Source: Herbiconiux aconitum (GTDB lineage Bacteria; Actinomycetota; Actinomycetes; Actinomycetales; Microbacteriaceae). From it: a DNA stretch of 64,000 nt. A program made the translations under genes and the position numbers. A model generated the notes under the pieces. That model was not told where the DNA came from, did not search any database, and saw nothing but the letters and a program-made list of their open reading frames with translations. The stretch lies in assembly GCF_024979235.1 (NCBI RefSeq), contig NZ_JANLCM010000001.1:1798001-1862000 (forward strand), written 5' to 3'. The first letter of the stretch is position 1. Each line of letters starts with the position of its first letter. Positions 47,622 through 57,693 of this stretch are shown here, in pieces.

Positions 47622-48431
47622 ATGACTCACAGCCACCGCCGAGCCCGCGGCAAGGTCGCCCGGGCCGCCACCCTGACCTCCCTCGTGGTGTGCATTCCGC
47701 TGGCTCTGACCGCCTGTTTCGCGTCGAGCGGGCCCGAGGCCTCCCCGGTGCCGACGCCGGTGGCGTCGATGGCGCAACCGATTCCGACGGGCGACGGCAC
47801 TCTCACGATCGGGGCCGTGGTTCCGCTCTCCGGTGCGAACGCCGCACTCGGTGCGGCAGAGCTCGCCGGCGTCGAACTGGCCGCGCGCGACATCGACGAG
47901 GCCGGAGGGGTGCATCGGGCGTCGATCATCGTGGTGCGCGGCGACGCAGGCGACAGCGCAGGCGCGCGGGGGAGCGAAACGGTGGCTGCCCTCGGCGGTC
48001 GCGGAGTGGATGCGATCGTGGGTCCGAGCAGTGCCGACGTTCTCGACGCGGTGGATGCCGCGGCTGCAGCGGCAGGCATCCCCGGGATCTCGGCGGTCGC
48101 CGACCCGGTCGCGGTCGACGAGGCGTTCGCGGCTCGCCTGCGTTCCTCCGACCCGACGCTCGTCGACACCCGGTTCGGTGCCGAGAGCTATGACGCCACC
48201 GTGATCATCGCTCTCGCCGCCCAGATGGCCGGAGACGACGGGCGTTCCTCGATCGCGGAGTTCCTGCCGGCCGTGACGAGCGGGGAGGTCGGCTGCTCCA
48301 GCTACGGTGCGTGCGTCGCTGCGCTCGAGGCGCGGGCCACCATCCATTACACCGGTGTGACCGGTCAGGTGACGACGGATGCCGGCGCCACGAAGGCCGG
48401 ATCGTTGCGTCTGATCGGCCTCAGAGGCTGA
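47622..48431 (+). CDS. Miniature branched-chain-type substrate-binding lipoprotein (second lobe missing)
   Basis: A 269-aa lipoprotein with a signal peptide and lipobox LTAC (Cys32). Residues ~60-160 match the N-terminal lobe of periplasmic amino-acid-binding proteins (LTIGAVVPLSGANAALGAAELAGVELAARDI). It then jumps to ESYDATVIIALAA and GCSSYGACVAAL, which align with the last ~100 residues of the 452-aa protein encoded next. About 150 central residues forming the second lobe are absent without any frameshift. The frame is clean, so it may be a functional single-lobe protein. A -10-like TAAGCT (47607-47612) overlaps the rarD stop. Confidence 0.8.
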   Translation: MTHSHRRARGKVARAATLTSLVVCIPLALTACFASSGPEASPVPTPVASMAQPIPTGDGTLTIGAVVPLSGANAALGAAELAGVELAARDIDEAGGVHRASIIVVRGDAGDSAGARGSETVAALGGRGVDAIVGPSSADVLDAVDAAAAAAGIPGISAVADPVAVDEAFAARLRSSDPTLVDTRFGAESYDATVIIALAAQMAGDDGRSSIAEFLPAVTSGEVGCSSYGACVAALEARATIHYTGVTGQVTTDAGATKAGSLRLIGLRG

Positions 48432-48468
48432 GAGCGCGCTCATATCACCGGAAGGTAACGATTTCCCT

Positions 48469-48524
48469 GTGTTACACCCCTGTAACACGAACGTATTGTC
48501 CCGACGCCCAATGCCGAATAGCGT
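48469..48524 (+). promoter_or_regulatory. Promoter with GlnR-like box for the substrate-binding protein gene
   Basis: TTGTCC (48496-48501) and TAGCGT (48519-48524) are 17 nt apart. Upstream lies the perfect inverted repeat GTGTTAC-N6-GTAACAC (48469-48488), which fits the actinobacterial GlnR pattern GTNAC-N6-GNAAC. Another GTAAC is at 48455-48459. The box ends 7 nt before the -35, an activator-like position. Confidence 0.55.
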
Positions 48525-48584
48525 GAATCCACGGCTATTTCTTCGAATTCGCCGAGAACTGCACACATTCACAAAAGGAGCACC

Positions 48585-49943
48585 ATGAGCGTAATTGCGA
48601 AGGTCAAGGCCTCGCGCTCGAAGCCCCTGTCGATCGTTGCGGGTATTGCCGCGTTCAGTGCCGGCGCTCTGCTGCTGGCTTCCTGCGCGTCGACTCCCTC
48701 CACCGACGGCGGAGAGACCACCGCAGCGGCAGCGCTGTGCGGACCAGACGCGGCCACCGCAGCGGCCGACATCACTCCGGTCGCACCCGAAGCCGCGCAG
48801 ACCCGCGACACGAAGCTGAAGATCGGCTCGATCCTGCCGACCACCGGCAGCCTCGCGTTCCTCGGCCCGCCCGAGATCGCCGGTGTCGACCTCGCGGTCG
48901 CGGAGATCAACGCATCCGCGCCGGGCGTGCTCGGCGGCAACGTCGAGGTCATCCACCGCGACTCGGGTGACACCACGACCGACATCGCGACCCAGTCGGC
49001 CACCGACCTGCTCAGCCAGGGCGTCTCGGGCATCGTCGGCGCTGCGTCGTCGGGTGTCTCGTTCACCTTCATCGACCAGGTCACGGGTGCTCAGGTCGTT
49101 CAGGTGTCGCCGGCGAACACCTCGCCCGACTTCTCGACCTACGACGACGGCGGGTACTACTTCCGCACGGCGCCGTCTGACGTGCTGCAGGGCCGCGTGC
49201 TCGGCAACCTGATGGTGGGTGACGGTGCGACCAACGTCGGCATCATCTACCTGAACGACGCTTACGGCTCGGGTCTGGAACAGAACGTCTCGACCGCGAT
49301 CGAGAACGCCGGCGGAACCGTCGTGGCCTCCGAGGCCTTCAACGAGGGTGACAGCCAGTTCAGCTCGCAGATCGACGCCGTTCTGGCCGAAGACCCCGAC
49401 GCCATTGCGCTGATCGCCTTCGACCAGACGAAGGTCATCGTGCCCGAGCTGATCGGCACCAAGGGCTTCGACGGCAGCAAGCTGTACTTCGTCGACGGCA
49501 ACCTGTCCAACTACGACGAGGACTTCGACCCCGGAACCCTGAACTGCGCCAAGGGCACCCTTCCCGGTGTGCTCGCGGATGACGCGTTCAAGGCCAAGGC
49601 GCTCGGAATCAACGCTGACCTGAACGACTTCAGCTACGCAGCTGAGTCGTACGACGCAGTCAACCTGATGGCCCTCGCGGCTGTCGCCGGCGGCGCAGCC
49701 GACGGTCCGACCATCCAGAAGAACATGCAGGCGGTCTCCGAGGGTGGCACGAAGTGCACCTCGTTCGCGGAGTGCGCCGATCTGCTGGCTGCTGGAACGG
49801 ACATCGACTACGACGGTATCTCCGGTCCGATCACCTTCGATGAGAACGGTGACCCGACCGAGGCATACATCGGCATCTACCAGTACGGCAAAGACAACAC
49901 CTACGCGCCGCTGAACGTCGAGTTCGGTTCGCTCGCGGAATAG
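48585..49943 (+). CDS. Branched-chain amino acid ABC transporter substrate-binding lipoprotein
   Basis: A 452-aa periplasmic-binding-protein-type lipoprotein (lipobox LASC, Cys34). KIGSILPTTGSLAFLGPPEIAGVDLAVAEIN starts lobe 1, and NVGIIYLNDAYGSGLEQNV and YAAESYDAVNLMALAA lie in lobe 2 and the hinge. It probably captures an amino acid or amide for the permease encoded by livHMGF, which is transcribed toward it from the opposite strand. AAAGGAG precedes ATG 48585. The true ligand is not deducible. Confidence 0.93.
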   Translation: MSVIAKVKASRSKPLSIVAGIAAFSAGALLLASCASTPSTDGGETTAAAALCGPDAATAAADITPVAPEAAQTRDTKLKIGSILPTTGSLAFLGPPEIAGVDLAVAEINASAPGVLGGNVEVIHRDSGDTTTDIATQSATDLLSQGVSGIVGAASSGVSFTFIDQVTGAQVVQVSPANTSPDFSTYDDGGYYFRTAPSDVLQGRVLGNLMVGDGATNVGIIYLNDAYGSGLEQNVSTAIENAGGTVVASEAFNEGDSQFSSQIDAVLAEDPDAIALIAFDQTKVIVPELIGTKGFDGSKLYFVDGNLSNYDEDFDPGTLNCAKGTLPGVLADDAFKAKALGINADLNDFSYAAESYDAVNLMALAAVAGGAADGPTIQKNMQAVSEGGTKCTSFAECADLLAAGTDIDYDGISGPITFDENGDPTEAYIGIYQYGKDNTYAPLNVEFGSLAE

Positions 49944-49956
49944 TCTCCCCGTCACG

Positions 49957-49989
49957 AAAGCCCGGCCCTCTTCGGAGGTGCCGGGCTTT
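49957..49989 (+). terminator. Terminator after the substrate-binding protein gene
   Basis: A 10-bp stem AAAGCCCGGC/GCCGGGCTTT with an inner CCTC-TTCG-GAGG helix. The symmetrical A/T ends let it serve both strands, so it may also end the minus-strand gene at 50016. Confidence 0.88.
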
Positions 49990-50015
49990 CTTGACGTTCA
50001 GGGCGGGTGTCGCCC

Positions 50016-50600
50016 TCACGAGGCGGTGCGCAGGAGCCCCCAGGCCCGGTGCCATTCCGCCGGCTCGGCGAAATCGAACGGTGCCACGATCTCGAACTGC
50101 CGACCCACGATCACGTAACCCGAGACATCGCCGGCGGGATGCCGGTAATTGCCGGCCTCGACGGGCACACCGGCGTTCTCGCCGGTGAACCGGCGCAAGG
50201 GCCGACCTGCTCCGTCGGAGTACCGCAGTCCGGGCACGCTGGGTGTCGCCACGCCGCGCTCGTAGACGAGCCCGTTGCGGGCGGCGAAGGCCGCGAGCCG
50301 GTATTCGCGAAGACCGGTGCGGATGCTCGTGGACCGAGCACACACCACGGCGCCGACAGCCGAGCCTGCTGTCAGCAGCCCCCCGACCAGCACAGCGCGT
50401 GGATTCGCCCCCACCGCTGCCAGGAGCCCCGTGGTGAGCCCGGAGGTCACCAGGAGCGCGGTGTAGCTCAGGCCACCGAGACACGGTCGCACGCGGACGC
50501 GTGGCCCGTTCACCTCTCCCCGCCCTTTCCGGTAGGCGCGCAGTTCAGCCGGCGAAGGGCAAGCGGAGAGAGGTTCGGTGTCGAGAACAGACGAAGGCAT
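50016..50600 (-). CDS. Two-TM membrane protein of unknown function
   Basis: Predicted 194 aa, not recognised. Two hydrophobic segments (GGLSYTALLVTSGLTTGLLAAV and AVLVGGLLTAGSAVGAVVCA, about residues 42-85) are followed by a soluble ~105-residue domain with aromatic beta-strand-like stretches (YVIVGRQFEIVAPFDFAEPAEWHRAW). ATG 50600 follows GATAAT (50608-50613 on the minus strand) by 7 nt, a leaderless start overlapped by a 17-bp palindrome. It lies downstream of livF but has its own promoter. Confidence 0.7.
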   Translation of the reverse strand: MPSSVLDTEPLSACPSPAELRAYRKGRGEVNGPRVRVRPCLGGLSYTALLVTSGLTTGLLAAVGANPRAVLVGGLLTAGSAVGAVVCARSTSIRTGLREYRLAAFAARNGLVYERGVATPSVPGLRYSDGAGRPLRRFTGENAGVPVEAGNYRHPAGDVSGYVIVGRQFEIVAPFDFAEPAEWHRAWGLLRTAS

Positions 50601-50601
50601 G

Positions 50602-50618
50602 AGTGAGATTATCTCACT
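50602..50618 (-). promoter_or_regulatory. 17-bp palindromic operator over the -10 box of the 50600 gene
   Basis: AGTGAGAT-T-ATCTCACT has perfect 8-bp arms and contains the GATAAT -10 hexamer. Binding here would block initiation. The regulator is not identified. Confidence 0.6.
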
Positions 50619-50645
50619 GAATGCCTCCGATGGGGATAACGCGTT

Positions 50646-51470
50646 CTAATGCCCCTGATCAGCGGCGAGCGTGCCGAGGTAGAGCTCGATCACCTTCGGG
50701 TCTTTCATGAGCTCCCGGCCGGTGCCCGTGTAGGCGTCGCGGCCCTGGTCGAGCACGTAGGCGCGGTCGCAGATCTGCAGGCAGCGCCGGGCGTTCTGCT
50801 CCACCATGATGACGGAGACGCCGGCACGGTTGATCTGGTGCACCCGCATGAACGTCTCGTCCTGCCGCACGGGCGACAGACCGGCTGAAGGCTCGTCGAG
50901 CAGCAACACGGAGGGTTCCATCATCAAGGCGCGACCCATGGCGACCATCTGGCGCTCGCCGCCCGAGAGTGAGCCTGCGCGCTGCTTGCGGCGCTTGCCG
51001 AGCTCCGGGAACAACGTGGTGACGAAGTCGAAGCGCTCGGCGAAGATGGAAGGCTTCTGGAACAGGCCCATCTCGAGGTTCTCCTCGATCGTGAGGCTCG
51101 GGAAGACGTTGTTGTTCTGCGGCACCATGCCGACGCCTTTGGTCACGAGCTTGTTCGCCCGGAGTCCGGTGATGTCCTCGCCCTTCAAGATCACGCGACC
51201 GCTGCGGATCTTGATCTGCCCGAAGATCGCCTTGAGCACGGTCGACTTGCCCGCGCCGTTCGGCCCGATGATGCCGATCAGTTCACCGGGGAACGCCTCG
51301 ATGGTGCAGCCGTTCAGGATGTTCACGCCAGGCAGGTAGCCGCCGACGAGGTTGTCGGTTCTCAGCACCGCTTCGCCGCGATCGGTCGGGGCGAGCGTGT
51401 GCCCTCGCGAAGGCTCCTCGGCGAGGGTGTTGGTCTCGAGGTTCTTCTCGTTGGGATCGACGTCGCTCAT
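50646..51470 (-). CDS. livF: Branched-chain amino acid ABC transporter ATPase LivF
   Basis: A 274-aa ATPase subunit. Walker A GPNGAGKST, signature SLSGGERQMVAMGRAL, Walker B VLLLDEPSAGLS and the H-loop region (VSVIMVEQNA) are present. A ~35-residue polar N-terminal extension precedes the domain. It is the last gene of the livH-livM-livG-livF operon and starts 2 nt after livG. Confidence 0.94.
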   Translation of the reverse strand: MSDVDPNEKNLETNTLAEEPSRGHTLAPTDRGEAVLRTDNLVGGYLPGVNILNGCTIEAFPGELIGIIGPNGAGKSTVLKAIFGQIKIRSGRVILKGEDITGLRANKLVTKGVGMVPQNNNVFPSLTIEENLEMGLFQKPSIFAERFDFVTTLFPELGKRRKQRAGSLSGGERQMVAMGRALMMEPSVLLLDEPSAGLSPVRQDETFMRVHQINRAGVSVIMVEQNARRCLQICDRAYVLDQGRDAYTGTGRELMKDPKVIELYLGTLAADQGH

Positions 51471-51472
51471 GC

Positions 51473-52450
51473 CTACTTCTCCTCCGCTGCCGGCGGGGTG
51501 GTGTTCTCGGCCCAGCCGGGGCCCTCATCGACCTCCGGATGCGCCTCGCGGGCTTTGCGCTCCGCCTCCAGCACCGGGTTCGGGCCGTCTTCCATCAGAT
51601 CGCCCAGATCTTCGTCATGGTGGGCACCCAAGTAGGCGTCGATCACGGCGGGGTCTTTCATCACGGTCTCCGGTGGCCCCTCGGCCACCACGCGGCCCTC
51701 GGCCATCACGATCACCCAATCGGAGATGTGCGTCACCATGTGCATGTCGTGCTCGACGAAGAGCACTGTCGTGCCGTCGGACTTCAGATTCTTGATGTGC
51801 CCGAGAAGCGACTGCGTGAGGGCCGGGTTCACGCCGGCCATCGGCTCGTCGAGCATGATCAGCTCGGGCTTCGACATCAGCGCGCGTGCCATCTCGAGAA
51901 GCTTCCGCTGGCCGCCGGAGAGCGATGCCGCATAGTCTTCGCGCTTCTCGTCGAGCTTGAAGCGGGCGAGGAGATCATCGGCTCGAACCGTGTTCTCCTC
52001 CTCCTGCTTGCGCCAGATCGGCTTGATGAGCGACGCGATGAGCTTCTCGCCCTTCTGGCCCGTGGCGCCGAGGAGCATGTTCTGCAGCACGGAGAGTCGA
52101 CCGAGCGACTTCGTCAGCTGGAAGGTGCGCACCATGCCGGCGCGCGCCACCTTGAACGCCGGCACGCCCGCGAGCGACTTGCCGTCGAACTCCCAGGTGC
52201 CGGTGTTCGGCTTGTCGAAGCCGGTGAGCAGGTTGAACATGGTGGTCTTGCCGGCGCCGTTCGGGCCGATCAACGCGGTGATCTGCCCGCGCGGGATCTC
52301 GAGGTGGTCGACGTCGACCGCCTTGAGGCCGCCGAACTGGCGGGTGACGTGGTCGGCGACGACGATCGGGTCGACCTTCGCGCATCCGGGGCCCACCTCA
52401 CCCTTGACGAGCGGGTGACCGGAGACGACTGCGGATTCTGAGTTAGACAC
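51473..52450 (-). CDS. livG: Branched-chain amino acid ABC transporter ATPase LivG
   Basis: A 325-aa ATPase subunit. Walker A GPNGAGKTT, signature SLSGGQRKLLEMARAL, Walker B LIMLDEPMAGVNP and the H-loop VEHDMHMV are present. The protein is longer than the usual ~255 aa at both ends: a ~30-residue N-terminal segment and an acidic ~50-residue C-terminal tail. It overlaps livM by 8 bases. Confidence 0.94.
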   Translation of the reverse strand: MSNSESAVVSGHPLVKGEVGPGCAKVDPIVVADHVTRQFGGLKAVDVDHLEIPRGQITALIGPNGAGKTTMFNLLTGFDKPNTGTWEFDGKSLAGVPAFKVARAGMVRTFQLTKSLGRLSVLQNMLLGATGQKGEKLIASLIKPIWRKQEEENTVRADDLLARFKLDEKREDYAASLSGGQRKLLEMARALMSKPELIMLDEPMAGVNPALTQSLLGHIKNLKSDGTTVLFVEHDMHMVTHISDWVIVMAEGRVVAEGPPETVMKDPAVIDAYLGAHHDEDLGDLMEDGPNPVLEAERKAREAHPEVDEGPGWAENTTPPAAEEK

Positions 52451-53420
52451 TGAAGGACAGCTCCTTCTTGTTTCCGAAAATACCTTGCGGTCTGAAGATG
52501 ACGAGGAGCATCAGCGCGACACCGACGAGGATGAAGCGGATCTGCCCTGCCTGGGTGGTGGACACGAAGCTCAGCGCTCCGGACTCGATGGCGCCGTAGA
52601 GGATGCCCTGAGTGAGCGAGAGCACGACCCAGAAGATCATCGAGCCGACGATCGGCCCGAAGATCGTGGCCGCGCCGCCGAGCAGCATGATCGTCCAGAT
52701 GAAGAAGGTGAGGCCGGTGGTGTAGTTCGCCGGCTGCACCGCCCTCGGCAGGATGAAGACGATACCGGCGATGGAGCCGAGACCACCACCGAGGATGAGG
52801 GCCTGCATCTTGTAGGAGTACACGTTCTTGCCGAGGCTGCGAACCGCATCCTCGTCTTCTCGGATGCCCTTCACCACACGGCCCCAGGGGCTCCGCATGA
52901 GGAGGAACACGAGGATGCTGGCCAGCACAACGAGCGACCAGCCGACGATGCGCACCCACCAGTCGTATTCGTTGTAGGTGAACGGGCCGAAGCCGTAGCG
53001 GCCCTCGGGGATCGGGTTGATCGCCGCGAAGGTGCCCTTGAACCCGGAGAGGCCGTTGGCGGCGCCGGTGAAGTCGGTGAGACCTGTCGTGGTGACGATG
53101 TAGCGCACGACCTCGGCGGCCGCGATGGTCACGATCGCCAGATAGTCGGCGCGGAGCCTCAGGGTCGGGATGCCCAGGATGAACGAGAAGATCACCGAAC
53201 ACGCGATCGCGCACAACACGGCGACGATGATCGGTGCGCCCGCCAGTGTCGGGATCGCGAATGCGTAGGCGCCGATCAGGAGGAAGGCCGCCTGACCGAA
53301 GTTCAGCAGGCCCGTGTAGCCGAAGTGGATGCCGAGGCCGATGGCCGCGAGCGCGTAGGCCGCGGTCGTCGGGCTGATGATCTCGCCGACGGCATTGCCG
53401 AAGATGTTTCCCCAGTCCAT
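52443..53420 (-). CDS. livM: Branched-chain amino acid ABC transporter permease LivM
   Basis: A 325-aa permease with 8-10 membrane helices. YTGLLNFGQAAFLLIGAYAFA and the coupling-helix region GRVVKGIREDEDAVRSLGKNV are typical of LivM. ATG 53420 lies 12 nt after livH with a GGGAGG-type ribosome-binding site. Confidence 0.94.
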   Translation of the reverse strand: MDWGNIFGNAVGEIISPTTAAYALAAIGLGIHFGYTGLLNFGQAAFLLIGAYAFAIPTLAGAPIIVAVLCAIACSVIFSFILGIPTLRLRADYLAIVTIAAAEVVRYIVTTTGLTDFTGAANGLSGFKGTFAAINPIPEGRYGFGPFTYNEYDWWVRIVGWSLVVLASILVFLLMRSPWGRVVKGIREDEDAVRSLGKNVYSYKMQALILGGGLGSIAGIVFILPRAVQPANYTTGLTFFIWTIMLLGGAATIFGPIVGSMIFWVVLSLTQGILYGAIESGALSFVSTTQAGQIRFILVGVALMLLVIFRPQGIFGNKKELSFSV

Positions 53421-53432
53421 GTGTCGCCTCCC

Positions 53433-54776
53433 TTAACCGATTCGTTCTTTGCGACCGAGGATGCCCTGTGGCCTCACCAGCAGCACGACGATGAGCACCA
53501 CGAGTGCCGCCGCGTACTTCAGGTCGGCCGGGATGAAGAGCGTGGAGAGCTCGACGAACAAGCCCACCACGAGAGAACCGACGAGCGCGCCGTAGGCCGA
53601 GCCGAGACCGCCGAGGGTGACCGCGGCGAACATCAGGAGCAGCACCTGGAAGCCCATGTCCCACGACACCTGGCGGTAGAGCGCCAGCATCACGCCGGCC
53701 AGAGCGGCCAAGGCCCCTGCGAGCACCCAGACGATGCGGATGATGCGGTCGACGTCGATTCCGGATGCGGCCGCGAGCGACGGGTTGTCGGACACCGCCC
53801 GGGTCGCCTTGCCGATGCGGGTGCGGGTGAGGAACAGGCCCACCAGCACCAGGACGACGACCGAGATGATCATGCTGAGGATGGAGCCGGTGGTGATGCG
53901 CACCGGACCGAGCACCACGGCATCCGAGAGCCCGACGCTCATCGTCTTGGTCTCGCCGCCGATGTAGAAGAGGTAGAGGTAGCGCAAGGCGATGGCGAGG
54001 CCGATGCTGACGATCATCGCCTGTACGAGCCTCACCCCCTTCCGTCTCAGGGGCCTCCACAGCAACCAGTCCTGCACGTACCCGAACACGCCGCCCAGAA
54101 CGAGGGCGATCAGCATGGCCACGAAGATGTTGATGCCGAGGAGAACGGCCACGATCCAGGCCACGATGGCGCCGAAGGTCACCATCTCGCCGTGCGCGAA
54201 GTTGTTGAGGCCGGTGGTGCCGAAGATCAGCGTGATTCCGATGGCCGCGAGGGCGATCAAGAGACCGAAGTTGAGGCCCGCGGCGAAGCGCTGCAGGAAC
54301 TGCTCGAAGAAGCCCGTGGTCTGCCGGGTGTCGGCTCCCAGGGGGAACGAGCGGGTGATCGTGTTGGTCTGCCACTCGCCCGACGAGACCTCCGCCGAGC
54401 TCCGATCGGGATCGCGCAACGTCACGCCCTCGGGCAACGAGTCGGCGTCGAGGGTGACCGTGTAGTCGCCCTTGCCCGGCACGACGACCGACCAGCGGCC
54501 CGTCGCATCCGTGGTCGCCGTCTCGGTGAAGCCGTCGCCTTCCACCGTGACCTCCACGCCCTCGACCAGGGTGTCGCCATCCCGCAGGATGCCGCCGATC
54601 GAGTATGTGTTGGTGAAATCACCGGGCGCCGTGGGCGTCGGCGTGGGCGCCGGTGTCTCGGTGGCGTTCGCGGAGAACGATGCCGAGCCGAGCACGATGC
54701 CGAGGCACAGCGCGAGCGCTGCGACGATCATCGTGGTCAATCGGACACCGCGTCCGAGACGGATACCTGCGATCAA
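53433..54776 (-). CDS. livH: LivH permease fused to an N-terminal extracytoplasmic beta-sandwich domain
   Basis: LivH permeases are usually ~290-300 aa; this one has 447. Residues ~13-35 form a signal/anchor helix ending at ANA. A Thr/Pro linker (40-52) follows, then a ~60-residue domain of carboxypeptidase-regulatory-like type (GGILRDGDTLVEGVEVTVEG, TTDATGRWSVVVPGKGDYTV). A normal permease begins near 160 (LNFGLLIALAAIGITLIFGTTGLNNFAHGEMV). The extra domain should face outward, where the binding protein docks. TTG 54776 is chosen because AGGAGG (54786-54791) is 9 nt upstream. First gene of the liv operon. Confidence 0.9.
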   Translation of the reverse strand: MIAGIRLGRGVRLTTMIVAALALCLGIVLGSASFSANATETPAPTPTPTAPGDFTNTYSIGGILRDGDTLVEGVEVTVEGDGFTETATTDATGRWSVVVPGKGDYTVTLDADSLPEGVTLRDPDRSSAEVSSGEWQTNTITRSFPLGADTRQTTGFFEQFLQRFAAGLNFGLLIALAAIGITLIFGTTGLNNFAHGEMVTFGAIVAWIVAVLLGINIFVAMLIALVLGGVFGYVQDWLLWRPLRRKGVRLVQAMIVSIGLAIALRYLYLFYIGGETKTMSVGLSDAVVLGPVRITTGSILSMIISVVVLVLVGLFLTRTRIGKATRAVSDNPSLAAASGIDVDRIIRIVWVLAGALAALAGVMLALYRQVSWDMGFQVLLLMFAAVTLGGLGSAYGALVGSLVVGLFVELSTLFIPADLKYAAALVVLIVVLLVRPQGILGRKERIG

Positions 54777-56486
<1,710 letters not shown>

Positions 56487-56599
56487 GTTTTCGGATCCGC
56501 TCGCCCCGGTCACCCTTTCCCGGAGGCAGAACTCCTGGCTAGGGTTGGGAAGGAACGACGCCGAACACCGATCGCTTGACGAGTGGAGGCCGAAGATCC

Positions 56600-57478
56600 A
56601 TGAGCGCACCGATACCCGGGCATGACGGTCAGCCGGGGCAGCTGCGTCAGCCCGGTCAGCCGCCCCCCGCGCAATCTCAGCGTGGCGGACTCTCGACGAC
56701 CAGCAAGGTGTTGCTGTTCGTGGGCATCCCGGTCATAGTGCTCATCCTGCTCGCAGGTGCCGCCACGACGTTGATCTTCCTGCTGCCCGGCCTCGGCGCA
56801 GCACCGGTCAACGAGACCGCCGACGGTGATGGCGCGGCGAACATCCTGGTCGACACGAACAACGCCGAGCTGCGGTTCAGCGCGAGCGAAGACGACCAGG
56901 TGCACGCCGCGATGGAGGGGCGATACAGCGGCACCAAGCCGGCGATGCGGCTCGAGAGTTCGGGTGACGCCACGACGCTCCGCGGCGGATGCCCGGAAGG
57001 CTGGCTGATCTTCAGCCGCTGCTCCGTCGTGATCACGATCTCGGTGCCGGCCGAAAGCAACCTCACGGTGACGACGACGAACGGCAAGATCACCGCATCC
57101 GCTCTCGACGGAGACCTCGATTTCACCACGATGAATGGTGCCGTCGACGTGGAATCACCCACGGGCCAGGTCAGGCTTGACACGACGAACGGTGCGGTGC
57201 GCGTGAGCGACGCCGAATCGAGCGATGTGAGCGCAGAGACGACGAACGGGGAGATCCGGCTCGAGTTCTCTGAGGCACCCGACACCGTCACAGCCAAGAC
57301 GACGAACGGTTCCGTCACCGTCCGCGTGCCCGACGATGGTGAGGACTACTTCATCGAAGCTCAGACGACGAACGGCGACATCGACACGGATGGGCTGGTC
57401 AGCGACCGCAGGGCCGATCGCACGATCACCGCGGAGACGGTGAACGGCGGCGTCACCGTCGACTTCAACGAGGGCTGA
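56600..57478 (+). CDS. DUF4097-type membrane-anchored repeat protein
   Basis: A 292-aa protein: a ~30-residue Pro/Gln/Gly-rich cytoplasmic part, one membrane helix (VLLFVGIPVIVLILLAGAATTLIFLL, ~35-62), then an extracellular domain. From ~residue 155 seven short beta-strand repeats of the TTNG-x-(I/V) type recur every ~15-24 residues (TTNGKI, TMNGAV, TTNGAV, TTNGEI, TTNGSV, TTNGDI, TVNGGV), a beta-helix-like DUF4097 fold. ATG 56600 with GGAGG (56584-56588) is chosen over TTG 56576. The function is unknown. Confidence 0.85.
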   Translation: MSAPIPGHDGQPGQLRQPGQPPPAQSQRGGLSTTSKVLLFVGIPVIVLILLAGAATTLIFLLPGLGAAPVNETADGDGAANILVDTNNAELRFSASEDDQVHAAMEGRYSGTKPAMRLESSGDATTLRGGCPEGWLIFSRCSVVITISVPAESNLTVTTTNGKITASALDGDLDFTTMNGAVDVESPTGQVRLDTTNGAVRVSDAESSDVSAETTNGEIRLEFSEAPDTVTAKTTNGSVTVRVPDDGEDYFIEAQTTNGDIDTDGLVSDRRADRTITAETVNGGVTVDFNEG

Positions 57479-57693
57479 GCGCGCGGCGGGGCGCTAAGGT
57501 CCGCCGGTCGAACGTGCCGACCCCGGCCGATCGGATGATGCGGGACACGCCCCACGGAACGGCCGGCACCCCCGATGCGATCGCCCACTCCGGTGACGAC
57601 GGTGGAACGGCTGCTGCGTTCGGATGCCAGGGGCGGAATACGTTTCGACCCGTCCCACCGCTTGTCGGAAGGGGCCGGATAGGATGAGGCGTG
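57479..57693. other. Intergenic region before guaB3
   Basis: About 210 nt with no convincing gene. Near its end TAGGAT (57680-57685) serves as the -10 box of guaB3. No clear terminator is seen after the DUF4097 gene. Confidence 0.4.

Noticed and set aside
47058..49955. Very long minus-strand open frame (965 codons) opposite rarD and the binding proteins
   Set aside because: It lies entirely antisense to well-recognised genes, has low-complexity Arg/Gly/Asp/His-rich sequence and no start signals; such shadows are normal in high-GC codon-biased DNA.
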